Shown: positions 45,766 to 59,200, counted from the stretch's first letter. The stretch is DNA of 64,000 nucleotides from Phycomyces nitens (GCA_022702545.1 JAHRBC010000001.1:9238001-9302000); one strand, 5' to 3'. Notes: generated from the letters alone by a model not told the origin. Translations and numbers: made by a program.

Positions 45766-47938
45766 TCAGTCGTCAGATTCAGAGAGAAGTATTATGGAAT
45801 TGGAGGATATGAACTCTACATCTGAATCTGAACTCATGCCAGTATTGGTTTCGATAAATGGGTGAATCATGCTACCATAATTGCTGCTCTCTTCCATTCT
45901 CTGCTTGGCGACATCGCTTAGGTTTCTCTTTGGCTTTGAGGCAGTCTTGCCAAATAGTTTCTTTTGGTTTTGCCAATCAATCCATAGGTCTTCTCGAATA
46001 AGACGAAACCCAATTTCTGGGATAAGTACTTGCTGTAGGTATTCCAATGGTGCCTGAGGAGCTGTCAATTCCGCTGTAAGGTGTCCAGTGTGCAAATAGA
46101 TTCGGCTTAGTACCTCTAGCATAATCGCAGAGCCTCTTGACCCATAATATCCAGGCTATATATAAATGTGCTGTCAGTATATGAATATCAACAAGACATT
46201 AAATACTTACCAAAGTAGCTTCAAAGCGTGCCATGACACCCATCGTACTTCTTGCCTTGTTTGTTCCCAGATCCTCATATGCCTTTAATGCAGCACTACG
46301 ATAGGAGCTCTGGACAATCCCAAACACCACATCGTCTAGTTCATCTTTGAAATTTAGTATACGATTCTCCAGATTCTCAAAGTCGATGTTTTCCGGATAG
46401 TTTTCCTTTCTGCCCTGAGGCTTGATCACTAGCTCAATTTCATGTAGACGACAAAAGGCATATTGCTCTCGAATGGGTGTCTTTCTCCTCTTTTGTGGCA
46501 TGGTCCACTGCATAGCAGACTTATCAGACATCTTTCCATCTTTTGAACTTTTGAGGCTTCGGGTATTTAGTTCTATTCGTTTCAGGGCATCTGCAACTGG
46601 CTCAGGTAAGGGCAACTCAAATGGTTCATGGCAATACGGACACTGGGACACTTTGGGTTGGGTGATTGGCGAAGTATTCAAAGCTCTTTTTTGTATCGAG
46701 TGCTTCATAACCGAGGAAAACGATCCATGAGATCTATTACGGTGGAGTTTAGAGGGTTTGGGCATATGAAGTTCAGGACGAGTGTTTTCATTGTTCGATT
46801 CGTCCGTTTCTGTTGTCGACAATTCCCTTTCATCCTCATCCTCATTTTCATCTTCATCTTCATCTTCGCTTTTAGATATCATCGTCATCTTACGCTTGTG
46901 GGAGCTTTCGATGCGAGGGGATTCATTAAAGTATCTTGATGATACCCCAGTACAACTGGCGGTTCTTTTAGGAATAACGAGTGAAACTTGGTCTGTAGTA
47001 TCATTGGGATATTCGGTAGATGTTTTGGAGGTGATTTTGCATGTCTCTTTGGATGGTTCGTCGTTTTGTTGGTGGCGAGACCGAGTGTTTTCTAGCACGA
47101 TGCAATGAGAATGTGTATCCTGGGAGGCATCGTCAATGATTATGGTTTGACTTGAATCTTTCTTGGGATATTCTGTTGTAGTCTTTTGGTAAATGTCTTG
47201 CTCAGTGTTGTTGTCGTCCTTTGTATGTCTGGCCAAAAGTCGTTTTTTGGAATGGTTTATATAGAATGGGTTGTATTCCTTATCAATATCATAGCCCTCG
47301 TCTATCTGAATGTCTGGAGATGGGTTACGAGGCTGACTGTATAGTTTTCCATCAGAGCTGATAACTCGGGGCTCATCATTATATTCTTTAATGGCCGTGG
47401 AAATCTTGACGTCTTGATCACCTTTGGGCTTATTTTCATCTTGTTTGAATTCTTTCAATAAATTAAATATAGTTGAATAGATTGGTCTTTGCCAAGAACT
47501 CTTTGGTAGAAGCAGTTTCTAAAACAGAAATGCCTATTTCTTCTTCTTCTCCTTATGTATATCTTTGTACGTACTGTTGTATTTACTCAGAGAAAGCATC
47601 TTCTTGGATTTGCTCGTCAATGACGGCTGAAAATTTCGATTCCTGTCACCAACTCTCTTGCTAAAAATGTCGAAAATCTTGGTATTTTTACTACTCGTAC
47701 TTGGTTGAGATGCCTTGCAAGATTTCAATGTTTTTTGATAAGAATCATCTTGCTTGTTTACAGGATGACTAGTACTTTTGGCAGAATTCGGGTTTTTCTT
47801 TAGTTTTGATGCAGCAATCGAGACCTTCTTTGACCAAAGAGGCATAAAGTCATCGACTTCATGATTTGGAGATGAGAAATCATGTGGTCCGGATCGATGC
47901 TTCCCTTGTCTATTGCTGAATGTGTTCCTAGTACTCAT
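45766..47938 (-). CDS. Rtc4-domain protein (restriction of telomere capping 4 family)
   Basis: Three exons are joined at about 47,574/47,453 (an intron with a GTACGT donor) and at about 46,210/46,155, where VMARFEATL joins PGYYGSRG. The long N-terminal part is disordered, Ser/Lys-rich, with an acidic run (SEDEDEDENEDEDERE). A CxxC pair (SQCPYCHEPFELPLPEPVAD) starts the conserved half, which continues FCRLHEIELVIKPQGRKENY, NRILNFKDELDDVV and PGYYGSRGSAIMLEVLSRIY. The last residues are acidic with DSDVEF and a terminal SESDD. In yeast Rtc4 influences telomere-capping defects; its biochemistry is poorly known. Length is larger than yeast Rtc4 because of the N-terminal extension. Confidence 0.82.
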
Positions 47939-48251
47939 GATGGAGAGAACAAGCCACCTTTTGCTGCGACACTATTTCGATTATGCGTGGTTTTAATGAA
48001 CAATAATTATTATTAGGAAGGTCTCTTTAAAAGAGAGTCTAAAGTTTGGAGCTTATAAAACACTTTTTTTTTCATTGGATATTTTTATTATTATTATTAA
48101 GAGTTCTTTTTCTTATGTTTTTAATTCTTTGACAAGACATGATGTATGGTTGATACTAGGCTGTGCCCATCAAGAGATACACTAATAAGCATGGACTGGA
48201 GAGAATTAAGGGATCTGGTCAGATGGATTGTCTTTTACAAAGAACAAGAAA
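47939..48251. other. Intergenic DNA, RTC4 promoter and I9-gene 3' flank
   Basis: AT-rich with ATT repeats near 48,085-48,100. No gene, RNA or transposon signal is recognised. Confidence 0.6.
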
Positions 48252-48594
48252 TTAATTATAATTACCTTCTTGGTCCTTTTCCATATAGTCCACATAGTCT
48301 TTGTTGTCCAAAGCACTGACATGTTCATCGGGTAAGGACACAATCAATCCTCTCGAACCAGTCTTGATTTCGTAAATGATCTTGCCACCAGCTGCCTTAA
48401 CATCAGCCCGGGCCTTCTTAATCTTGTCATCGGTCACTGGCTTTTTGAAGGCGACAATATAGTCTGTGAATCCCTCTATAGAAATAGTGAGATGAGATTT
48501 GTGGTAAAGGAGTATGCCTACCTTCAGCAGACACTACGAATGCAAACAATGAGAGGACGACGATGAGGCTAGTGAAAAAGTGTGTAAAACGCAT
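48252..48594 (-). CDS. Small secreted peptidase-inhibitor I9-domain protein
   Basis: Two exons (48522-48594 and 48252-48475) give 98 aa. Residues 1-24 form a signal peptide (HFFTSLIVVLSLFAFVVSA). The mature part matches the I9 fold of subtilisin propeptides and yeast proteinase B inhibitor: GFTDYIVAFKKPVTDDKIKK, AAGGKIIYEIKTGSRGLIVS, LPDEHVSALDN and the C-terminal VDYMEKDQEG. Unlike yeast Pbi2 it carries a secretion signal, so it probably acts on an extracellular or vacuolar subtilisin, either as inhibitor or folding chaperone. A frame-consistent ATG at 48621 exists, but the ATG at 48594 leaves a clean signal peptide. A TATATAAAAGC box lies about 90 bp upstream. Confidence 0.82.
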
Positions 48595-51500
48595 AGTAAA
48601 TGGTGTTGAATAAAAGGCCAAGAGAAATAGCCGTCTGGTTGGAGACTTCTTTTGTCCATTTGGTCACGAGACTGTCGTACGCTTTTATATAGGTTGCTCA
48701 AGGCCGAGGAATTGCTGAATTTTGAAATTTGGATGTTTCAAAAACAAGCCAAACACCAATACAATTCATATACAATAAAGCATGCCAAGCTTAGCTTGAC
48801 AATAGCCACCACAAAAAGGTCTTATGATTGTGAGTAGTTTCCTTTTGGTATATTTATTAGGATTTTGTTCTTGTTTGATAATAGTATCTTTGTAATATGA
48901 AAGGAGCACAGGAGCACAGGAGCACAACTGCCAAAGCAAACACACTATCAGCATGGCCCTTTATTTTTTTGCTTATCAATGTCATTTAAGCAGCAAGTGT
49001 GTTTAATGCCACAAAGCATGTCCAAATGACTTGACCAGTGTTCTCAACCCACATTGGTATTCACACCCAGTCCAGAAGGATGCCTGACTGGCATCTCTAT
49101 CGATTTTTTTTTTTACATTCTTGGCGTCTAATGGCCTTTGGGTCCATATCTCTTTTCTCTAGACAAATCCACATCCTCACTAAGCCAAGCAGTTCAATAT
49201 ACACAACGGTCTAAAGTACACCCTTGCTGTTTGATAATAATAAAACATAGTTTATTGTTTATCAGTACGTCAAGATTAAATGGCATACATATTGAATAAT
49301 GGGGGGTATATGGCTGCAGCAGATATGCTGTGGGACATTAAAAGTCTGGGGTTGTGAATAGACAGGCTTCACTTTGAGCACTTGTCATTAAAGCTGGTCA
49401 GAGATATCTATAGAGTATCTTGAGGCATAATTGGTTGTGCATTTATGATAAAAGGCCAAGATCTCAAGGGATTTGAGAGGTCGATAGAGTATTATCCATC
49501 TTGAAAGACGCCGATTGCTACATCGTATGCCATCCCTTTTTTTTCAAATTATCTGGGATGAATTAGCCAATTTTGCGTCATTTGAGATTAAAATTACATA
49601 TGCCGACATCTAATATATGCGCTTGATTTTGCGTTTACGATTACTAAATTTAAAATCTCTTGGAAACATATGTCTTGTTCTTTCTACAAACCAAACATAC
49701 CTAGCCAGTACAGACAATAATACAAAGATCAAGGGTGTCTTTATTAACTTCCATTTTTTGTTACTATATTTTTAAATATTTGTGAAAATCAGTGGTAGAT
49801 GGATCTGACCATGGTCTTTGGAACTTGTCGATCTTTTGCTAACCAGAGTCTCATACGAAAGCACTATAGAATATATGATCCTGGCATTTACAGTGTTCTC
49901 TAAAATTAATGGGATTGTGTTGGATTTGTACCATTATGCCGTAACTTATAAATACTATTACAAAAAGTTGATAATAGCAGCAACACTCCCCAATCTACAA
50001 ACAATATTCAAACTTTAGCCTAGTTGTGTCTAGACAAATCGGATCGGTACACATATAGTGTTTGTTGATAAATATTTTATACTTGCAAAATATGCCTTAA
50101 TCATTTCTATTATTGATATCTGTACAAAATAAGAGGTAGATGAAACTTTTGGTAGACCTGCTAGATAACCAAATACCCAATCAATCTGAAATACGATTCC
50201 ATTTCTCCAAAATATTCAAATGTACCCTGTAGAATCAGGTCTACTTAAATCTGGATTACTGTTGACTGGAGAGCTACTGGTAAAATGAACCACAAAAACT
50301 ATTTTTCAAAAAACAGATAAATACCTACACTACAGATTAGTTCATGATATACTCTAATCAATAAATCTTGTGGTTCTTAAAGGGGAGCCTTGAGCAGTGT
50401 TGCGATCTTGGTTTATAATAGAGACACCAAAACAATAAGTTTGGATTGTATTTCAGAGAATCTAGTAATCCATATCAGCTACATCACCCCACACGCCCAT
50501 TTGGCTAATAAATATCTTGTTTGAGTTTTGTAATATATCCTGAAATGGGAGCTTGGTGACAAGTTGCTATAGCATGGGGCTCAAAGTATCAAAATTAGCA
50601 AGAGGCGGTTTAATCAGGTGTTTAACAATTGTAGATGAGCAACTAGAAGAGTACATTTTTATATATTATGAATGAAAAGTTTGGTATTTTTTTTTTGTCT
50701 TGAAGATGAATGTTTAATAGTCAAATAAATAAGGCGCCTTGTGAATCAAACAAAAATAATTCTTATGGTTGGACACTCTAGAAATAAATATACCTTGAAA
50801 TACACTTTTAAATCTATAGTCGACTCGTGTCTAAATAGTCCCTAATATATGATCAATGGTTTTTGTATACAAAAATGATAATTACAGGGGCAAACATGAA
50901 TCTATATTACAGTATACCTTATCCAGCTTTGTAGGGGGTGAGAGTATTGGCTTTGTCATTTCTGTCCAGAACATCTGTACTAATTCCATGAATTTAATCA
51001 AAAGTTGTGTCTTTCTTGAGTACCACAGGTTTTCTTTTCTTAAAGGTTTATGAAAAAAAAAAGAACAAATGGTAAATGGAAGCCATCAATATTGTTATTT
51101 TCATTCTCTTTTATCTACTTTTTACAACTCTGGAATATCCACCTTTTGACCAACTATAGTTTCTTATTAAAGACACATTTTTCACAGATATGCTTGTATA
51201 GTCCAGGAGAGACTTGAGACCTTTTAACATGTTTACACGTCTTTTTCCTTGCTTCTTCAAGAACAATAGACGGGTTATTGTCAAACATTGTTGATTGAAG
51301 TTTAGGAATTGTGTCGAGATCAATAAGCATTAAAGGCTGTCATTTTCGATGACTATATTATCATATTCCTCAATAGCACTGTCATCAAATATTAGAAGCG
51401 ATTCTTCTTCAGGATTATAATGAATAAAATACATTTTTTTAGAATTAACTGAAAGGCGTCTCAATTGGTAATATGATTTTGTCTAAAAAATCACAAGTTG

Positions 51501-52755
51501 TCTCAATCTCAAGTAAAAAAAAACTGCATTGAAATGTTTGATGGGTCTCGATGAGCATATTTTAATAGAATACAATAACTTGTTTTTGGGTTTTGTATTC
51601 TTTTGTAAATATAGAGCCAAGAGTTGAGATTGATTTCCCCACGTAATCGCGTGATATGTGGAATGCATATCAGTACCCGTAATACAGCGTCCGCATAGAT
51701 AGAAAGAAAAAGGTAAAAACAATGAGTAATTGCTGAATAAATGTAACATATTTCAAAACCAATTGGCATTGTCATTGACATTAGTTTCTTGGAGAGAAAA
51801 TATACCTAGGTAAATGGTGCCTAGGTATCTAATGAAAAGGGAGCGGCTATGTGGGGTAATAGATTTGACAAGCCTACAAACTCATCTGGAATTTTTAAAA
51901 AGAAAGGAGTATTCCAGTTGCTTGTATCCTTGTCTCATTATAAAGGCTTGGCAGATTGGCAATATACACTGTCAAAAAAAAGTAGAATATCATAGTTGAG
52001 CTCGAGAACAGTCTGTCTGGAGGTGTCTAGATTTATGGCATGAGAAGCATTTGATGGAGTTTCCATGTCGTACAGGACAAGTCTTACTATTATCCACAAT
52101 AGCCCGGAATAATACCCAATAAGATCCAATTCGTGCCCCTGTGGCTAGAAAAACTGGATATCTCCAACATGTACATCTTGTAATGCTTGTCTTGAGGGGG
52201 TTGATCCCAAAAGTGCCATGAAATATGAACATTCAGCGCAAATTGGGCATTATACAAAATGTAAATTAATTCTCCGAGTGGTCGCAAACTCACCTTTTCT
52301 TTTTCTTTTTAAAAAAACCCCCCACAATACTCCGATGTGACTTGGGGTCAATGACAAAATAGGCAAAATCCGGATTTTGAGCCCTTACTGTTATACTTTA
52401 TGTGGCAAATTTACCTACTATAAACCCTTTTTATAGTTTTGATCGAAAAAATAAAAAGGTTTGTTCATATTTGACCTTTATTCTTTCTTGTTTCAATGTC
52501 ATTGACATCTTTAAGAGAAGGGTTAGCAAAAAGAAATAGATTGATTATATTACAGGAGGATGTTTTGTATTCATACTCCAGAGGGAATGTAAGCCATGAG
52601 TTCAATAAGTAAGATATCAGAGGGTAAAAGAAGAGAGATCAAGAGATAGTAGATCAAGGAGGGGGGGTAAATAGAGAAAGTATAAAGGCAAATGATAAAG
52701 AAAGAGATAAAGGAGGAATCTATACAGAATAATAATAGAAAAGCATAGTTTTTTT
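48595..52755. other. 4.2-kb AT-rich gene desert
   Basis: Only short frames with AT-driven composition are present. A minus-strand stretch at 51,940-52,310 reads as protein-like pieces (CPICAECSYFMALLGS, GHELDLIGYYSGLLWIIVRL) interrupted by stops, perhaps a decayed retroelement, but I could not identify it. A purine-rich tract runs at 52,620-52,740, upstream of the G-alpha 3' end. Nothing else is recognised. Confidence 0.55.
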
Positions 52756-54013
52756 TTATAGCAAACCCATATTTCTTAGACTGGTTTGGAGTACGATATC
52801 ATTGACAGCCGACATGACAAACTTGATCTGCTCAGTATCAGTTGCGCATGTAAAGTGGGAATAGATCTGCTTATCAGGAGATGTGTTTAGAAGAGTAAAG
52901 CGAGACATGAGGTATTGACTGGCTTGGTTATAGTCAGGGCCACCTATAAAGAGTTGTTAGTAAAAAACAATAATAATGATAATAAAAATAAAAGAATTGC
53001 TATGAATTACCCTTGTAGTCAGGGAAATAGTGCTCGAGAGGACTCAGAGGAAGCTTTTGCTTAAAGAGATCAGTCTTGTTGAGGAACAAGATGGTTGATG
53101 TCTTGGAGAACCAGCGAGAATTGCAAATAGATTCGAACAAGGTCAAGGCCTCTTGCATGCGGTTGACAGTCTCGTCTTCAAGCAAGACCTGATCGTATTC
53201 GCTGATGGCCACCAAGAAGATGATGGAGGTTACATTTTCGAAGCAGTGGATCCACTTCTTACGCTCAGATCTTTGTCCTCCCACATCAAACATTCTATAG
53301 GTCAGGTCACCCAAGACAAACTTTGTTTCTGTGATACCCGTTGTCTTTACACGAGATCTGAGGACGTCTTGGTCACTGGGAAGGTATTGTGGGTCACCAA
53401 TACGGTCCATGCACTCAAAGTAACTAGAAAAAGAGTCTTAGCATATTGCAAAGGGAACAGGATCGGGTAACCTACTAGGATGCAGAATCATTGAGTTGGT
53501 ATTCATTGCTTCTCTTGAATGTCTCTTGGATGCCGCCGTCTGTCCAAAGAGCGACAATGGCTCTGGCAATATCATCTGGCATCACATAGAGGTCCATCTG
53601 GCTCGGTTGGACTTTGATGTTTTCTTTGTGGCCTCGGTTGGCTGGATTTTCGAGTTGGATTCCAAGAGTCTCCATTGCCTCGACAATCACACTCATGGAT
53701 TGGATTGTATTGCTGTAGATAATCTCACGATAATTCATACGTTCGTCAGGAGAGAAGCCTCCGTCGTGAATCAACTTCATCTGTTTCAAGATGGTTGACT
53801 TTCCAGATTCACCAGCACCTGCAAGACATTGTTACTATCCAATCCCTCTTCCTCTAAGAAAAAATAAACCAGCTGAAATGGCTGCTCACCTAGCAAGAGA
53901 AGCTTTACTTCGTTTTGTTGATTCATCTTCTCCATTCGAAGCTGGTCCTCAATCTGGTCGTTACGCAACTTTCCAGTACCGTCCTGGGCCTCGACAGAAG
54001 CACAGCAACCCAT
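52756..54013 (-). CDS. Heterotrimeric G protein alpha subunit
   Basis: A membrane-bound GTPase that couples receptors to effectors. Exons on the minus strand run from [12 protein letters not shown] (N-myristoylation Gly2 and Cys3/Cys4 palmitoylation sites) to a C-terminal [10 protein letters not shown]. Motifs are [18 protein letters not shown] (P-loop), [14 protein letters not shown] (switch I with the catalytic Arg), [18 protein letters not shown] (switch II with the catalytic Gln), [10 protein letters not shown] (NKxD) and [13 protein letters not shown] (TCAT). The all-helical insert lies between. About 354 residues, standard for group I fungal G-alpha. The C-terminus lacks the Cys of pertussis-toxin-sensitive forms (four from the end it is Met). 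All sites for nucleotide binding look intact. Confidence 0.95.
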
Positions 54014-55084
54014 TGTGATAATTGGTATTTCTAAAGAGAAAAGAGACGTTGGAAATCAAATTGAATTAATATGAGGATTCGATATAATTAAAAAATGTAT
54101 ATAAATGGCATATCATATAAAGGGGGTGGGGCCAATATAAATATGTATTCTTTGAAAACACAAAGACTTTGGTCATCTCCAAGGTTGGTGATGAGGTTCG
54201 GGCTGAATGACTTACAAAATGAAAATGAAAGAAAGAAAGGGTTTGGTACAGACGAGAAAGTAAGAGAAAGAAGGAAGAAAAAGAAGGAAACCAAGATGGA
54301 TAGGGAAATATTAGACAGCGGATAGCTAATATAAATTGAACAGAGAAGCTTGCATGCGGGCATCAAAACAAAGGCAACACAAGCAAATACAAACTGGCTG
54401 TAAAGAAGTATTGAACCTGTGGAATATTTGGCACAAGATAAGATTGAGATCCTGAGAATACTACAAGCCAACTTCTTGCTTTTTGACTCTATTCTGGCGC
54501 AGTATACGCTTTGGCCAAGTGGAATAAGGGCTTTTGGTTTTAGATGATAAAGTACAAGATACATTTAATAAAACCTTGTAGGAGATGTGTAGCCAGTCTA
54601 ATTTTATTTTACTATATAGTTTTTGTATCTCTCTCTTTTTTTTTTACATACTTCTTTGACCAGAACACGTTGTTATAATAACCCAATAGTACAATGTCAA
54701 TAAATCGTATCAGACGATTAAAATGGTCGACCTTGGGGCTGGTTAGACATGAGTATCCCATTTGACGTCACATAGAGCACGTTTTCAAGAACTAGAATAA
54801 GCCTATTGTGCGAAACAAAAGGGTTAAATTGGAAAGACAGTGTATGATAAGTTGTATATTCCTATGCTGTATATAGAACAGGCTGTTTTATTTAGATTTC
54901 ATGTCTGCCCACCAACTTTTTAAGCTTGACTTGTCGTGTCACATCCAACAAGAGAAAACATGGTCTTTGGCAGCGATCTCATCTTCAATTATGTGTAGGC
55001 AAGTATAGTAAGCCACAAGCAAACCACGCACTGTTTTTAGGCGGGGTATTTTTAATTATCATTATTATTATAATAATAAGAATA
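54014..55084. promoter_or_regulatory. G-alpha upstream region
   Basis: No recognisable gene. A purine-rich block (54,215-54,300) may lie in the long 5' leader or promoter of the G-alpha gene. An open minus-strand frame (54564-54088) is Leu/Ser/Phe-rich and reads as the pyrimidine strand of that block, so I do not call it. Confidence 0.5.
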
Positions 55085-56245
55085 TTAATCATTGCAGGCT
55101 ACACCACCCTTTCCGAGTCCTACTGCCTTTTCTACGACTTCTCTCATCAAATCAACCAGCGTAGAGCATGTCAGGATCAATAGGGCTTCAAACAGCTCGG
55201 ATCGATCTACAGCTGCTACTATCTTCCGATCGACTAGCAGGCGGCCTAGCTGGATAAAGTACCCCATACCATGGCTATCAAACTCTGCAACCCGACGCCA
55301 TCCCCGCCCTTCATCGTCTTCATTTCCCTGGTAAAGCGGTCTGATGTCACACACCATGTCGTGAGAAACAAGGCTAGGTCGCTTCCAACGTATGCGATTA
55401 CCCTCATACCGGGTTTCATATACGAACAGAAAGTTGGATTTGGTCTTGCTCTCTAGACCATCGCTCTTGAGACTAGCCTCGTTTCCTTCGCTGTAGTCTC
55501 CCCATTCGAGTGTAATCTCCTTTTGATTCGCCCGTCTCCGGGCCTCAACCACCTTTGTAGCCTCACTTGGGGCATTCTTATCGACAGCACGATAAAGCAC
55601 ATTCTCAAATCCCCATGCATAAGAATATTGCTGGATCTTGAGGTATACGAGTCGTTTGGTCAAATGGTTATAGATATCATGGAGGTGTGGCCGGACCAGA
55701 GAGTGTTTTCGCATATCAAATACCAGCACTTCTGTCTTTGGACGCTTTTTGAGGCTTAGGCGGCTTCCTTGCGGTAGACTAGTGGTGCTGGATGAGGAAT
55801 TGCTCGTGGTTGAGCTTGCGAGACTGACTGTACTTTTGTTGTAGAGTGGATCGTTAGGGAGGATAATAGATCCAGACCTTTTGGGACCTCCTTCATATTG
55901 CTGTTTTTCTGCATAGGGTGGGGGAGGGGTATTTGGTATTTGATCCCTGGTTTCATTCAATTCCATAATAATGTTGGGGCGATTGGTGATTGTGATGACT
56001 GGAGGTGAGATTGTCACGGAATCTTCAAGCTGATTTGGGATTCCAGTTGGCTGGACACTGGGTTCTTCATAGGCATTTGGTTTTTCAAAGATTGGGGAAT
56101 CCAAGGCATTAGGTTTTTGTGGAGTGTTTTTGGTATTTTGCATGATACAAGAAAGATAAAGGTGGAGAAAGAAAGGTGAGTACGAATAATTTGGTGCGAC
56201 CAAGGTTGGAATCTCAGCAATCAGAGGGGTTAGGGTGAAGGGCAT
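55085..56245 (-). CDS. Unrecognised cytosolic protein with PPxY motif, possible tubby-like C-terminal fold
   Basis: A single-exon frame of 386 aa; an alternative start at 56143 (MQNTKNTPQ) avoids a hydrophobic leader and is perhaps more natural. The first 150 residues are disordered and Pro/Ser/Thr-rich with NTPPPPYAEK, a PPxY motif that could bind the WW domain of a Rsp5-type ubiquitin ligase. The C-terminal 200 residues are folded: KTEVLVFDMRKHSLVRPHLH, YAWGFENVLYRAVDKNA, FLFVYETRYEGNRIRWKRPS, VAEFDSHGMGYFIQLGRLLV, ELFEALLILTCSTLVDLMRE. That pattern of short strands followed by one long hydrophobic helix resembles tubby/LURP-like barrels, but this is only an impression. Confidence 0.65.
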   Translation of the reverse strand: MPFTLTPLIAEIPTLVAPNYSYSPFFLHLYLSCIMQNTKNTPQKPNALDSPIFEKPNAYEEPSVQPTGIPNQLEDSVTISPPVITITNRPNIIMELNETRDQIPNTPPPPYAEKQQYEGGPKRSGSIILPNDPLYNKSTVSLASSTTSNSSSSTTSLPQGSRLSLKKRPKTEVLVFDMRKHSLVRPHLHDIYNHLTKRLVYLKIQQYSYAWGFENVLYRAVDKNAPSEATKVVEARRRANQKEITLEWGDYSEGNEASLKSDGLESKTKSNFLFVYETRYEGNRIRWKRPSLVSHDMVCDIRPLYQGNEDDEGRGWRRVAEFDSHGMGYFIQLGRLLVDRKIVAAVDRSELFEALLILTCSTLVDLMREVVEKAVGLGKGGVACND

Positions 56246-59200
56246 GTCTATTTTGGTACTGAATTCTAAAGATAATTATTATTATTGCACTTGGAGTGCT
56301 GGTGATTGTCGATTGTAGGCAATATCTAATGTAATGGTGTGCGCATAGATATAGCGTGTATTGTAATTCTTTTGGGACAATAAGAATCAGACAATGGCTT
56401 GAGGGATATAGACAATTGTCTGTACTGGGCAATATAAGCTATATTCTTTTGGGCCATCATGCTTTCAATATTTGACAAGCTCAAGATAAATAGAGAAATG
56501 ATATTTCTGAACACCAAGGGTCTTGTATCTTTATTTTGGTTTTTTGGTTTTTTGGATACAAACATGGTACAAAGTAATAAGTGGTTGAAATTTGTTGATG
56601 ATTGTACTCAAACAATCTCTATTTGGTCTTACTTGAGTTGACATACTATGTATGTACACTCTTATTTCTCTAGTCCTACAGACATTTTAGACAGATATAT
56701 ATATTCTATCAGACGATTTGCGTGCATGTTTAGAGGTATATTTTCGCACAAGGCAAAAGAATAATCAGAGAATAATTTGCAGATTCATATGGTTTTCACA
56801 ACATATACACTGATTACTCTGGACAATCAGTACTGAACAGGCTATGAACCATTCAGAGACCTCGTCTTCATAAATACACCCATTCACAAGCCAAAAGTAA
56901 TAGAGTGCACAGGTCATTAATTATATAAATTGGCTTCATTTCATTAGACTCATTTGAACTCTATATACCAGAATCAATGTGTGCGTACAAAGTACAAAAG
57001 AGAACATGTGGATAGTTTTTTTTTGGTTTTTGAATATCAAACTTTCTTATTTGTTTCAATATTTAAAGCACAAAAACTCAAATCCTTGTTAGAAAAGGCG
57101 CACAGCCACACACGCCCTTTTTTTAGGAACAAGGACAGAAACCTTGTTATGGACCCACAAGTTTGATGATGAAACAGCATGATGATATAAGAGTTAATAT
57201 TCGGTATTACCAAACCATATATTGGCCTCCCAAGCCAAATTCAATCTTACTCTCAAGAGTAGCCGATACTAAATACACAAGAAAACAGCTATAAAATGTC
57301 TCATTGGCTTTGAAATAAGAATATACCTCGTTTTCAAACAATACAGCCACATTTGTCAATGATAGTGTTTTTTTTTAAATAAAAAAATAGCTATCATGTC
57401 TAATAATCTATTAAATATTCACAAAGAGATCCAAATATAAACCAATGATCTTTACTTTGCAACCATCATTGTCGAATGTCAATGGAATTCATCTTTTTCT
57501 ATAAGTCATAAAGACCAATACTCTACCTCTGAAAATGCTTTGGGATATTAATGGGCATGGATCAACGGTTTAGATGCATATATCCAATCATAAAAAAACG
57601 CGATGAATGTAAAAGCGTCTGAACCAAGCTCATATTAGCCAAAGGTTGGAGTTTAAACACACTGCCTATCCGCAATGCTCGTAAAATGCCAAAGCAATAA
57701 TATTCCAAGCTTGATTAATGAATCAGAAAAATGTGTCAAAGATTACGGCTGCATTTTAACAATGATCGTATCTCTCAGACAATCAGTTCTCTATATAAAC
57801 CCTACTGATCATCAACCTTTTGCTCTTCCTGCATTCTTATACCCTTCATACCCGCATCCCATATACCCAACCATATACCCTAATACTCTCTCATAATCTT
57901 ATTGTATAATACGATCCTCATACACTCCTTGTAAATATCGCATTTCTATCATACACACCAATCTCTCTTTCAAGCAAAACCAAGATCCTCAGAGAAAGAT
58001 AAACCAAGACCAAGGCTAAAATAATAATATTTTTTCAAAAAAAAAACAAACATCAAGACTAAATGAAAGGCAGGCCCTTACTGTTTCCAAAAGCTACAAA
58101 AAAACAGCCTCTCTGACAAGCCGCACCAGTAAAAACAACAGAGCCGACATAATGTTGATCATACTTGTCTCATGTACATTTCAAACCCTTACTTTTATCA
58201 TTCATACTACATCTTATATACTACTACTTACTTCCCGCCTAATATTTTCCGCCTAATATTTTCCACCTAATACTCTGTACTTATCAATCCACACTTAATT
58301 CTTACTTAATATAAACTATAAACTATATCGAAAACATCTTGTTAATAACCACGTTTTGTAATATATAACACCACCAACTCCACCAAAGATAATAGAATAA
58401 AATAAAGTATTCTAAATTGAAATATATTTATGTCCAAGATCTTACATCATTTAGAAATGCGGCTTGATCGCTCTCGTATTCCAAATGGTATATTACTTGG
58501 CTGTGATAAGCTTATCTTCAGGATAATACTATTCCCTTTATTTCGTCAAGAGTTTATTGAATGTCTTATATTTTTAGCACCAAAATTAACCACTTGGAGA
58601 GTGTCAGTGCCATAAATCATATTGGGCCAGTCAAATCGCCGACTGACGCAAAGTCCTGCGACGAAGGTCTGAAAAACAAAATGATTCATTTTCAATGGTT
58701 CGTAAAGGTGCTCTACTTTTGATAGGTTTACTCTCTCTAAAGTATAACTAATCCAATTTTTAAAATGATATTATAGAGTTAAACACAGAGATTGATGCCA
58801 TGGATAATTCACATAAACGTCAAGGGTAGAAAACAGGATGACTATAAAAATATCAAAGACATTGTGAATTCCAAGACAAATACACACATTATGCAACCAA
58901 GTACTTGTCTTTGAAAATTCAAGCAAGTGGATCTAGACAAGTTAATATTCTATCCCGATAATTGCTAGAGATTGATTAATACATTCTTTCGAGTTGTGAG
59001 ATTGAACGTTTGAAAGAATCTTCATGCCCTTTCAATCTGCACATAAAAGCAAGATATTCAAAATATATTACTGTTAAAGTGTATATTGAATTGATTTCAT
59101 AAGTATCAAGATGGGTACAAGTAACGCTACGAGAATGACAATAATAATCCAAACCCTTCATACTTTGAATGGGTTAATCACAGCTCTGAAACTATTAAAG

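Noticed and set aside
51111..52310. Protein-like fragments on the minus strand
   Set aside because: They contain stops and match no family I can name with confidence; perhaps a decayed retroelement.
54088..54564. 158-residue frame upstream of the G-alpha gene
   Set aside because: Leu/Ser/Phe-rich reading of the pyrimidine strand of a purine tract; more likely promoter or 5' UTR.
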